From: Nitrospinota bacterium
GTDB taxonomy: Bacteria > JADFOP01 > DATKYB01
Direction: 5' to 3'
Length of the DNA: 37,523 nucleotides
Assembly: GCA_035528715.1 (NCBI GenBank)
Contig: DATKYB010000044.1
Coordinates: 1-37,523, forward strand
Shown: piece by piece, positions 1 to 6,839 of the stretch
How the letters are laid out: every line of letters begins with the position of its first letter
How positions within the stretch are numbered: position 1 is the first letter of the stretch
Notes under the pieces: generated by a model
What the model was told of the DNA's origin: nothing
Databases searched by the model: none
Seen by the model: only the letters and a program-made list of their open reading frames with translations
Position numbers and translations under genes: made by a program

Positions 1-46
1 CCTCTATATTTAAAGATTAACGATTGATTCAAATTCACCCCCTTTT

Positions 47-133
47 TTAAATAATTTTTAAAAGCCAAAACAAGAAAACAACTCCAATCAAAAACAGAAT
101 TAGAGATATTATTAGATAGCTTCTTTTTCTCAT
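47..133 (-). CDS. single-TM micropeptide (28 aa)
   Basis: Short minus-strand frame reading MRKRSYLIIS at its start, then an almost wholly hydrophobic run (LILFLIGVVFLFWLL) and a KII tail before TAA. An AGAGGG Shine-Dalgarno lies 5 nt before the ATG. A positively charged N-terminus followed by one membrane helix is typical of small inner-membrane peptides, including toxin-like ones, but no family is recognised. It sits on the island side of the tRNA scar. Function unknown. Confidence 0.4.
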   Translation of the reverse strand: MRKRSYLIISLILFLIGVVFLFWLLKII

Positions 134-150
134 GTTATCCCTCTAAAAAT

Positions 151-211
151 TTACCCTATTTTTACCCTAACTCAGTCAAAACCTATCAACATTCATCAAT
201 ACCCATCAACA
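151..211. repeat. phased short direct repeats beside the att scar
   Basis: The heptamer ATCAAYA occurs three times, at 185-191, 195-201 and 205-211, exactly one helical turn (10 bp) apart. Just upstream TTACCCTA occurs twice, at 151-158 and 162-169 (11 bp apart). Phased iterons next to a tRNA attachment fragment are what arm-type integrase or excisionase binding sites look like. The role is inferred; the repeats are directly visible. Confidence 0.4.
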
Positions 212-295
212 TACCCTTATTTTCTTAATGGCTTTACAATCAATGAAAAACAAGGTATTATAGAGACTTAGAGAAATGTTTAAAAAGTGCTGATT

Positions 296-344
296 AGGAC
301 TGAAAATCCTCGTGTCGGCGGTTCGATTCCGTCTCTCGGCACCA
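296..344 (+). other. 3' fragment of tRNA-Phe (GAA), probable attachment site
   Basis: The sequence carries the 3' part of the anticodon arm (CTGAAAA loop, GAA at 302-304), variable loop, T arm (GGCGG-TTCGATT-CCGTC), acceptor strand TCTCGGC (334-340) and ACCA. A complete gene would need GCCGAGA about 70 nt upstream together with a D arm; neither is present. The anticodon stem has only 4 good pairs. This is the usual remnant left where an integrative element used the 3' end of a tRNA gene: the intact tRNA would be at the other end, so the element would lie to the left. Confidence 0.8.
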
Positions 345-479
345 CTCATAACTAATAAAATCAATGATTTACTGAATCCTCACATTTCGATTGGTTTTTA
401 CAAGGAAGAGGGGATCGATTCCCTTAACAAGATTCTTTATAGAGTAATCATCTGAAAATAGTTTAAGGTGAGTGAATAT

Positions 480-929
480 ATGTCTACCGATGAATTTTAC
501 TTTAGCATAGCAGTTGAAAAAGATAATATAAAACAACGATTAAGTGGTTTAATCAAGAAATATTATTACAAGACTAAAGCATCTGTTTTTGGTTTAAGAC
601 AAAAAGCGATAATCAAGAAGTATTATAAGAATGGAAAATTAATTAAGATGATTAACCACGATAAAATCAAAGGAATAGTTAAGGAAGTCATCTATAATGA
701 AAATGGAACAATAGGTTTAGAGAAAAATTACAGGAATAATAAACCTGAAGGTATTAACAAGCTTTATTACTTAAATGGAAGCTTGAAAGTAGAGATGAGT
801 TATAGTGATGGAAAGTTAGATGGCTCTTATAAGATGTATGAGCAAAACGGAAACTTAAAATTTATAGACTATTATGAAGATGGTAAAAAGATCAAACGGA
901 AATATACCATTCATTATCCCAACAAATAG
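480..929 (+). CDS. MORN-repeat protein (YwqK-like)
   Basis: 149 residues with at least three degenerate repeats of the form Y-x-N/D-G-x-L/K-x-G (for example NENGTIGLEKNY, YLNGSLKVEMSY, YSDGKLDGSYKMY, YEQNGNLK), the MORN_2 pattern of YwqK-type proteins. There is no signal peptide and no membrane helix. A GTG at 468 is also in frame, but AAGGTG (465-470) sits ideally in front of ATG 480, so I prefer 480. Some relatives are annotated as antitoxins of polymorphic-toxin systems; no partner toxin is next to it, so that role is not supported here. It is the first gene right of the tRNA scar. Confidence 0.7.
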   Translation: MSTDEFYFSIAVEKDNIKQRLSGLIKKYYYKTKASVFGLRQKAIIKKYYKNGKLIKMINHDKIKGIVKEVIYNENGTIGLEKNYRNNKPEGINKLYYLNGSLKVEMSYSDGKLDGSYKMYEQNGNLKFIDYYEDGKKIKRKYTIHYPNK

Positions 930-982
930 AATCCTTAATAGTCCCACCCTTTTTCTTTTTTCTTAAGTATATGTTAATGATT

Positions 983-1011
983 TTGTTAGTCTAACGGTAA
1001 TCTTTTATACT
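983..1011 (+). promoter_or_regulatory. sigma-70-type promoter for the PilZ pair
   Basis: TTGTTA (983-988), a 17-bp spacer and TATACT (1006-1011), about 70 bp upstream of the first PilZ gene. Confidence 0.5.
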
Positions 1012-1085
1012 AAAGTTTTAATAAGAGTTTATCGATAATAATAAATATAATAAGAAGAAACATTTAATTATCAAATTATCTGGAA

Positions 1086-1466
1086 ATGAAAACAATGGTA
1101 CAGAAAGAGAGGCGTAGAGCGCCAAGAACAACATTGAAAGATGCTTTTATGGATATCTATTCTATAGATACACGATATCTAAAAGAATATAAAGGAAAAA
1201 TCTTTGATATTTCTACTTTAGGGGTAAAATTTACTTCTAACAAACCTTATAGTAAATATACGGAAGTTCATGTTGGTCTTTTATTACCAAATTATAATTC
1301 TTTAATAAAGGTTATTGGTAGAGTGGTACGGTGCGAAGATAAAAGTAATGAAGATTACCACATTGCTGTAGAATTTAAGGAAGATACCTATCAACAGCGG
1401 ATAATAAATGAATATATAGAAGTTATGAAATTGTGGGATAAACAATTAGAGACACATAAAAATTAG
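1086..1466 (+). CDS. PilZ-domain protein (c-di-GMP receptor type)
   Basis: 126 residues made almost entirely of one PilZ domain. Both ligand-binding signatures are present: the RxxxR element (RRAPR, residues 10-14) and the D/N-x-S-x-x-G element (DISTLG, residues 41-46). These contact cyclic di-GMP in known family members. The length matches single-domain PilZ adaptors that act by binding a partner. No obvious Shine-Dalgarno stands before the ATG. A paralogue starts 43 bp downstream on the same strand, so the two are probably co-transcribed. The target process (motility, adhesion, polysaccharide) cannot be told from the window. Confidence 0.85.
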   Translation: MKTMVQKERRRAPRTTLKDAFMDIYSIDTRYLKEYKGKIFDISTLGVKFTSNKPYSKYTEVHVGLLLPNYNSLIKVIGRVVRCEDKSNEDYHIAVEFKEDTYQQRIINEYIEVMKLWDKQLETHKN

Positions 1467-1509
1467 TTTATTCTGTAACCAATTTATTAAATTTAATTTT
1501 ATTTAAACG

Positions 1510-1863
1510 ATGGGACAAATAGAAAGACGCAGAGCACCGAGAATAGTATTGAATAATGCTTCTCTTGATGTATATTCTGAAGAAGTGCCAGATCAAATAG
1601 AAGCAAGAGGGAAAATCTGTGATATTTCTCGTTTAGGAACGAAATTTATCTCTAACAAGCCCTATAAGGCCGATTCAAAAATTGATATAGCCCTTTTATC
1701 AAGAGACCATCTTCCATTAATCTATATTTCTGGAAGGGTTGTACGCTCTGCAAAGAAAGATAATGATGAGTTCTACACTGCTGTAGAATTTGCAGGTAAT
1801 CATGAGCAACAATCTAAAGTTGAAATTTACATGATAGCGATGAGATCGTTAGGTTCAAACTAA
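1510..1863 (+). CDS. PilZ-domain protein, tandem paralogue
   Basis: 117 residues, clearly related to the gene just upstream (same ERRRAPR start, similar DIS-x-LG-x-KF and SGRVVR segments). The c-di-GMP motifs are intact: RRAPR at 7-11 and DISRLG at 38-43. The pair looks like a local duplication that has diverged through most of its length. No clear ribosome-binding site is seen before the ATG, so it may depend on translation of the first gene. Confidence 0.82.
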   Translation: MGQIERRRAPRIVLNNASLDVYSEEVPDQIEARGKICDISRLGTKFISNKPYKADSKIDIALLSRDHLPLIYISGRVVRSAKKDNDEFYTAVEFAGNHEQQSKVEIYMIAMRSLGSN

Positions 1864-2004
1864 ATTCAACTCTCTCTTTATAATCCTTCATAATCCTTCC
1901 TTTAAAATCACTATTAGCCAGTTAATTAAAAAACCCCTTTTTGTTTTTTCGTAAGCAGAGGGGAGGTGTTCCGGTTTTATATATAACAGTTCTCCCCCCA
2001 ACCT

Positions 2005-2188
2005 TTGATAATCCAGATGAGTTTTTAGTTTGTTTTCCTGCTATTTTTCCTTGACAGTTATATACTTCAGGTCTAATCTGAAAAACCTATCTTCTCGGTT
2101 CTGCATCTTTTGATTAACTGTTACCCTTTGGGAGGGGGTAAAGATGCAAGGCCATACTCTTCTTGCCAGACTATTTCCTCAAGAAACC
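2005..2188 (+). promoter_or_regulatory. promoter-leader module, copy A
   Basis: Begins TTGATAATCCAGATGAG, then TTGACA (2051-2056), a 17-bp spacer and TAATCT (2074-2079), a good sigma-70 promoter. The transcript would start near 2086 and fold a hairpin with outer stem GCATCTTT/AAAGATGC (2103-2110/2140-2147) and inner stem ACCC/GGGT (2123-2126/2136-2139). A conserved tail CAGACTATTTCCTCAAGAAA follows. Copies B, C and D of the module occur at 2928, 3984 and 4974. The next reading frame starts at 2257. Confidence 0.7.
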
Positions 2189-2256
2189 TTCGCCCTCACT
2201 AATCTGTATTTTCTTTCTAATCTTCTTACAGTAATAAATTATAAAAGGGGAATGCT

Positions 2257-2346
2257 ATGAAAAGGTTTGTAATTATCTTAATAGTATTGGTCTTTTTAAT
2301 CGTCATTGTTGGTCTAATCAGAGCAGAAGTAGGCTGGCTTGGGTAG
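2257..2346 (+). CDS. single-TM micropeptide (29 aa), possibly interrupted gene
   Basis: ATG with an AAAAGGGG ribosome-binding site 6 nt upstream. It encodes a short basic start (MKR) and one hydrophobic helix (FVIILIVLVFLIVIVGL), then RAEVGWLG and TAG (2344-2346). The same frame stays open after the TAG for another 36 codons, to TAA at 2455, ending KANPKRR. The original product may therefore have been about 66 residues, cut by a nonsense mutation, or the short form may be the real product. It directly follows promoter-leader copy A. Confidence 0.45.
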   Translation: MKRFVIILIVLVFLIVIVGLIRAEVGWLG

Positions 2347-2461
2347 AATAAAACTTTAAACCCACGGAAACAAACCAAAGTATATAATTTTTGGTCTATC
2401 AAGGTTATTAGATTATTTTTCCACGATTACTACAAGGCAAACCCAAAGAGGAGATAAAAAA

Positions 2462-2797
2462 ATAGTATATCAAGAAACAGATAGGAATAGTAAAGAAGAA
2501 GAAGATGATGAAGTTGGTTTGTTTGATAGAGTCCCATTCTTGGTGGTATTCCCATTAGGTGTTGTATATTTTTTTGTATTGTTAAATTTTTCTTATTGGA
2601 TAATGTACGGCGCTTTGAACCCTTTTGACAACTATCTTGTTAGTTTAGTCTATCTTATACCTATTGTTTTCCTTTCTCCAGGATGGCTTATGTATCTATA
2701 TAATTGTAAAAACTGGATAGATTTTTTAAAATTTATAATTGTCTCGATTATAGCCTGTTTTGGTGTTAATTTTATGGCTCATTATTTAGGAAGATAG
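2462..2797 (+). CDS. small three-helix membrane protein, start codon uncertain
   Basis: The open frame encodes an acidic N-terminus (ETDRNSKEEEDDEVGL) and about three membrane helices (FLVVFPLGVVYFFVLL, LVSLVYLIPIVFL, FLKFIIVSIIACF). The only conventional in-frame start is TTG at 2519, which has no ribosome-binding site and would delete the acidic segment. A perfect AGGAG (2449-2453) instead stands 8 nt before ATA at 2462. The related junction at 5741-5768 has ATG in that place, so ATG to ATA mutation, or rare ATA initiation, is likely. Family not recognised. Confidence 0.55.
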   Translation: MVYQETDRNSKEEEDDEVGLFDRVPFLVVFPLGVVYFFVLLNFSYWIMYGALNPFDNYLVSLVYLIPIVFLSPGWLMYLYNCKNWIDFLKFIIVSIIACFGVNFMAHYLGR

Positions 2798-2927
2798 AAG
2801 ATAGTGGTCTCGGTCCTGGCGTTTAATAGACCAGAAAAGCCATTCCATTTTCATTCGGTATAATCCCTTTTTTATATCTCTATTCAAAAAGACAAAAATC
2901 CTCGCTTGTTTGTTAAATCCCTTTCCC

Positions 2928-3112
2928 TTGATAATCCAGATGAGTTCTAGTTGTAATTCCTGCTATTTTTCCTTGACAGTTATATACTTCAGGTCTAATC
3001 TGAATAACCTATCTTCCTGGTTCTGCATCTTGACAGCCACATTAAAACCTCTATTTGAGGGTAAAGATGCCAGACCATTACATTTCTTCCAGATTATTAC
3101 CTCAAGAAATCC
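2928..3112 (+). promoter_or_regulatory. promoter-leader module, copy B
   Basis: Close copy of module A: TTGACA (2973-2978), 17 bp, TAATCT (2996-3001), outer stem GCATCTT/AAGATGC (3025-3031/3064-3070), and a tail containing CCTCAAGAAAT. The inner stem differs in sequence but still pairs: CCTC/GAGG (3048-3051/3057-3060) replaces ACCC/GGGT of copies A and C, which favours selection on RNA structure. It drives the outer-membrane protein gene at 3162. Confidence 0.7.
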
Positions 3113-3161
3113 TCATTTGTCTATGTTCTATTAATTCAATTAAACATAAAAAGGTGAGATT

Positions 3162-3974
3162 ATGAAAAAATTGTTATTGTTAACAATACCTTTTCTTTTT
3201 TTATGGGTATCAAATAGTGTTGCAGAACCTTTGCCAAAACATATATGGGAATTTGGAACTGAAGTATCGCATATTAAATACGAAGAACCTGGGATAATGG
3301 AAGATAAGGGTATGATGTATGGGCTATCTGGTTCCTATACTTTTCACGATGGAATTATGTTTAACGGAGAAGCCAGACTTAGTTTTGGAGAGGTAGATTA
3401 TGAATCAGTAGAAACAGGGAGCATAGATAATATAGACGATTATATATTTGAGATTAGAGGAGTGTTAGGTTATGACTTTACTGTAGCAGAAACATCCTCC
3501 AGAACCTCTATCCTTTCCCCTTACATAGGATTTGGATACAGATATTTAAATGATGATTCAGGCGGCATGACTTCTACAACAGGTGCAAGAGGTTATGAAA
3601 GAGAGTCAAATTATTACTATAGTCCTTTAGGTTTATGGATAAACACCATTTATGAGAAATGGTCTTTTGGATTGATGCTTGAATATGACATTTTTTGGTA
3701 CGGATTACAGAAAAGTCACCTTAGTGATGCTGTTGCCGGTCTTAATGATGTCGAAAACGATCAAGATAGCGGTTATGGTTTGAGAGGTTCCATTAAAATC
3801 GTAAGAAAGTTTACGAAAAGAAGTTTAGTGATAGAACCTTTTATAAGATATTGGGATATTGAGAAATCAGATGAGTCACCAGTCACAACAACTTCTGGAT
3901 ATATTATTGGGCGTGGATGGGAACCAGAGAACGAATCGACAGAATTTGGTATTAAGATAGCTATAAGGTTTTAG
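3162..3974 (+). CDS. outer-membrane β-barrel protein
   Basis: 270 residues. A signal peptide (MKKLLLLTIPFLFLWVSNSVA, cleaved near residue 21) is followed by alternating amphipathic strands rich in Gly, Tyr and Trp, and the chain ends in FGIKIAIRF. A C-terminal aromatic residue is the usual β-barrel-assembly signal. Length and pattern suit an 8- to 10-strand barrel of the opacity-protein type. AAGGTG stands 6 nt before the ATG. Expression is probably set by promoter-leader copy B immediately upstream. Ligand and precise family unknown. Confidence 0.75.
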   Translation: MKKLLLLTIPFLFLWVSNSVAEPLPKHIWEFGTEVSHIKYEEPGIMEDKGMMYGLSGSYTFHDGIMFNGEARLSFGEVDYESVETGSIDNIDDYIFEIRGVLGYDFTVAETSSRTSILSPYIGFGYRYLNDDSGGMTSTTGARGYERESNYYYSPLGLWINTIYEKWSFGLMLEYDIFWYGLQKSHLSDAVAGLNDVENDQDSGYGLRGSIKIVRKFTKRSLVIEPFIRYWDIEKSDESPVTTTSGYIIGRGWEPENESTEFGIKIAIRF

Positions 3975-3983
3975 ATTATTTAT

Positions 3984-4062
3984 TCTGCATCTTTGATTCA
4001 CTATTACCCTTGGGAAGGGGGTAAAGATGCTAGACCGTAATATTTTTGTCAGATTGTTTCAT
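3984..4062 (+). repeat. leader hairpin module, copy C (no promoter part)
   Basis: Only the hairpin and tail of the module are present, starting 10 bp after the stop of the barrel gene: outer stem GCATCTTT/AAAGATGC (3987-3994/4023-4030), inner stem ACCC/GGGT (4006-4009/4019-4022), and tail GTCAGATTGTTTC. Because it lies between two same-strand genes it may act as a processing or attenuation element. Confidence 0.6.
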
Positions 4063-4170
4063 TTTCACATTCACACTGTAATTCTATTCGAAAGTTATCT
4101 GCAGAGAATTCTTAATTCTAATTAAAACTATTATCAATGTTTTTTTAATATTTTTACTAGGAGACAAAAT

Positions 4171-4944
4171 ATGCAGACTAGCCAAAATCTAGATTTAGAC
4201 AATATCGATGATTTCTTTTATCCACCCTCTATGCTCACTACAGGCGTTCTTGGAATTGTTGTAACGGCAATGGCAGGTGCATTGTTTTATTTTGTGTCAA
4301 TAAATATTGGTGGGGCTTCTGTAGTTTTAAGTCTTTTATTTGGATTGCGATTGTTTTTGAGTAGGCATATAAAAAAATATCCTCATTGGGGTAAAATTCT
4401 TTACTACCTAATAATTTCTCTACTTATATGCACTTCGGCAGCTGGATCAAATGCTCTTATGAGCAAAATTTATTTACCAAAAGCGCACGCAATAGAGATT
4501 GAAACAAAAAAACCCACTCATCTCATCATACAAAAAAAGCCCTTTTTCTATAATTGGACTGCAGAATCAAGACTATATACGAGAGCCAGCTGTAATGAGT
4601 TGAGGGGAATTCAATTAATGTTTAATATTAAAGAAGCTAAGAAAGATTTTTTTCAAAATATATTATCATTTTTTCACTTATTAGTTCCAGATTATAAAGT
4701 TCAAATAAAAATTGTTCCTAAAATATCTACGATTAATATTAACAAAGTTATTTTTTACTTGGATCCATTAACATTTGATGAGTTCGAGATAGTAAAAGAT
4801 TCAAAAGATAAATTCGAACTTAATTTGTTAGCTTGGAAATCTTTTGATTTGAAAGTAAAAGTAGTATTGGAATCTGGAGAATATTTTTTTCTTTTAGAAA
4901 GTATAATTCTAAAAAAAGTCCTTTATGTGAGAGAAAATAACTGA
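4171..4944 (+). CDS. membrane-anchored protein of unknown function
   Basis: 257 residues. The N-terminal third has about three hydrophobic helices (roughly 24-46, 48-62 and 74-92), after which the chain becomes soluble, with a β-rich C-terminal domain containing repeated short hydrophobic strands (VQIKIVPKIS, FDLKVKVVLES). This suggests a membrane anchor plus one extracytoplasmic or cytoplasmic domain. AGGAG stands 8 nt before the ATG. No family or catalytic motif is recognised. It follows leader copy C and is followed by copy D. Confidence 0.6.
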   Translation: MQTSQNLDLDNIDDFFYPPSMLTTGVLGIVVTAMAGALFYFVSINIGGASVVLSLLFGLRLFLSRHIKKYPHWGKILYYLIISLLICTSAAGSNALMSKIYLPKAHAIEIETKKPTHLIIQKKPFFYNWTAESRLYTRASCNELRGIQLMFNIKEAKKDFFQNILSFFHLLVPDYKVQIKIVPKISTININKVIFYLDPLTFDEFEIVKDSKDKFELNLLAWKSFDLKVKVVLESGEYFFLLESIILKKVLYVRENN

Positions 4945-4973
4945 TTCATGTTCACTCTGTAATTCCACTCCTG

Positions 4974-5055
4974 TTGATAATCCAGATGAGTTTTTGTTTG
5001 TGTTTTTACTGTTATGAACTACTTTTATTTCTAATCTTATGAAAAAACATATCTT
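4974..5055 (+). promoter_or_regulatory. promoter-leader module, copy D (degenerate)
   Basis: Starts with the same TTGATAATCCAGATGAG as copies A and B. The -10 TAATCT (5032-5037) and following GAAAAAACATATCTT are recognisable, but the -35 has decayed and the GCATCTT hairpin is absent; the next gene starts almost at once (5076). Confidence 0.5.
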
Positions 5056-5075
5056 AAAAAAGAGGAGAGATAAAG

Positions 5076-5612
5076 ATGTCTGATATTAGTGATACTGTGA
5101 AAAGTTTATATGAGAAGTTCCTCATGAGAGATTTGCTTTCATTTATAACACCTGGCTCAATTGTTGTTTTATCTATATATTTGCTTGGGTGGGGCTTGGA
5201 TATGATAAAAAGTTTTTTCGAGTCACTACCATTCTTACTATACATACCGATTTTTGGGTTTCTTTATATTGTAGGATTTGCAACTCAATATTTTGGAAGA
5301 CTTTTCAGACTAATTAGAATTCATAATCGTAATAATGAGAATGAGCATCTTAATGGATTAAGAAGGGTTTTGCAAAGAAGTAATAAAGAAATACAACAAC
5401 ATGAGAGATTTGTTGTTTTAAAGCAGATGTGTGGAAATAATGCTGTAGCGATATTAATCGCGGGATTTATTCTTGCCTTCAAATATCCTATTTGGTTTTT
5501 GGTCACATTTGGAGTAATTGTGTTTATTTGTTTAATTTTAGGACATTACCATAATCTACTACAACAGGAAATATGGGAAGATTTTGAAAATATACAAACT
5601 CAAGATAACTAA
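5076..5612 (+). CDS. membrane protein of unknown function (RDLLxFITPG type)
   Basis: 178 residues. A short cytoplasmic start (MSDISDTVKSLYEKFLMRDLLSFITPG) is followed by about four hydrophobic segments (around 27-42, 51-68, 122-136 and 140-156) and a central charged stretch (RNNENEHLNGLRRVLQRSNKE). The RDLL-F-x-x-PG entry into the first helix is a pattern I associate with uncharacterised small membrane proteins of accessory regions, but I cannot name the family. AGAGGAG precedes the ATG. It lies directly behind degenerate module D. Confidence 0.6.
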   Translation: MSDISDTVKSLYEKFLMRDLLSFITPGSIVVLSIYLLGWGLDMIKSFFESLPFLLYIPIFGFLYIVGFATQYFGRLFRLIRIHNRNNENEHLNGLRRVLQRSNKEIQQHERFVVLKQMCGNNAVAILIAGFILAFKYPIWFLVTFGVIVFICLILGHYHNLLQQEIWEDFENIQTQDN

Positions 5613-5629
5613 AACTACACAAAAGTACG

Positions 5630-5763
5630 ATGAGAAAATTACTTATATTTAAAAAACTATTAATCCTCTTTACCCTATTTTTCTCTAGCTTCCTCTCCAA
5701 ACAGAACAAGCATCAAACCTTGAAACAGCAAAATTTCAAAAGGTAAACCCAAAGAGGAGGTAA
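5630..5763 (+). pseudogene. frameshifted small exported peptide gene
   Basis: ATG 5630 opens a frame with a signal-peptide-like start (MRKLLIFKKLLILFTLFFSS) that runs to TAA at 5744. A neighbouring frame over the second half reads LQTEQASNLETAKFQKVNPK and ends RR-TAA at 5761, and looks like the original coding continuation. Its last codons, KVNPKRR, match KANPKRR at the end of the interrupted frame at 2257-2457, and both ends embed the AGGAG of the next gene. One frameshift near 5690 would join the parts. Confidence 0.4.
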
Positions 5764-5765
5764 AA

Positions 5766-6830
5766 ATGGAAAAGATGAAGTTATATAACCCGAGCAACCT
5801 GGTACTTCCACCACTTAAAATTACCAAGAAAAAAGATAGAAAATTAATGGAAAAAAATCCAAAGGTTAAAAATTTCATTGGGTCAAATTTGTTGCTTAAT
5901 AAGAAATTTAATAAATTATTTTTAGAAATTTTAGTAAAAAGCAAAGAGATTGAAAAAAGAATAGAAGCCATGATTCAGAAACCAATTAAAAAAGAAAAAA
6001 TTTTTGATGATATATGGCGAGAAAATTGGGAGTTCGAAAGTAAGGTATATAGTTATCATTCGAAAGCATTAGATGAATTTTTTAAATCATCAGAGTATGA
6101 TGAAATTATGAAGAAAGAAAATGGAGAAGCAATAGAAGAAATAGAAAATGATAGAGTAAAAGAGATATTAAGGAAAGTACCCATAAAATTAATACAAGAA
6201 AGAAATAAGAAATTTTTAACGAAAATAAAAAAACTATCAAACCAAATTCAGAATGCATTATCGAAATTTGAAGAAAATAAAAATATAAATTTAGAAATAC
6301 TGACACCAGTTAATTTATTTTTTTGTGTAAAGTGCAATCGTATAGTATCCAGAAATCAATTTAGGAGAACTACGTGTGCATGTACTGAAAAGATAAAAAC
6401 AGTTAAACAAACAATACAAGAAACAATAACATATTTTGAAAAAGAACTTATTGATTTGATTCAGCAGAATTATTGGTTTGAACATGGAGTAGATTATTTG
6501 CTCAGAAAAAAGAATTTTGAAACATTATGTGGTTATCATGTGCTAGGTCATTCTGGCAACTTGCATGAGATAGACAATATAGCAGAATCAAAATCATTAA
6601 ATTTAAGGTTTTTCTGTGAATGTAAAACAACGGGAGTAGGCAGTAATGATATTTTTGTACTGGCGGGAAAAATGACTGATATCGGATGCACCAGAGGATA
6701 CTTTTTTACCTCAGAATCAAATTTTCCAAGACAAGTTTATCGATTGGCTAGATCAAGAAACATTTCTATTATAGAAAATGTCTTGGAAAAATCTGAATCT
6801 GATTTGCTAGAAGAAATAATAGAAGATTAA
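5766..6830 (+). CDS. zinc-finger Mrr-like restriction endonuclease
   Basis: 354 residues. The N-terminal half is Lys/Glu-rich and helical with no recognisable domain. Residues 187-206 form a probable zinc site (CVKC...CAC: C187, C190, C204, C206). The C-terminal domain (about 235-340) has the PD-(D/E)xK arrangement HEID (E268, D270) followed by ECK (E285, K287), then a segment FFTSESNFPRQVYRLARSRN typical of Mrr/type IV restriction folds. The likely role is cleavage of foreign or modified DNA, but no methyltransferase or helicase partner is adjacent, so it would act alone. AGGAGG stands 5 nt before the ATG; that site is embedded in the preceding decayed frame. Confidence 0.65.
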   Translation: MEKMKLYNPSNLVLPPLKITKKKDRKLMEKNPKVKNFIGSNLLLNKKFNKLFLEILVKSKEIEKRIEAMIQKPIKKEKIFDDIWRENWEFESKVYSYHSKALDEFFKSSEYDEIMKKENGEAIEEIENDRVKEILRKVPIKLIQERNKKFLTKIKKLSNQIQNALSKFEENKNINLEILTPVNLFFCVKCNRIVSRNQFRRTTCACTEKIKTVKQTIQETITYFEKELIDLIQQNYWFEHGVDYLLRKKNFETLCGYHVLGHSGNLHEIDNIAESKSLNLRFFCECKTTGVGSNDIFVLAGKMTDIGCTRGYFFTSESNFPRQVYRLARSRNISIIENVLEKSESDLLEEIIED

Positions 6831-6839
6831 TATTCCAAT

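Noticed and set aside
2910-3134. 74-codon frame across promoter-leader copy B
   Set aside because: The sequence is accounted for by a promoter and hairpin shared with copy A, where the frame is not kept.
1864-5075. Integron-like cassette array with attC sites
   Set aside because: Same-strand genes separated by repeats suggested it, but I found no paired RYYYAAC/GTTRRRY core sites; the repeats contain promoters and hairpins instead.
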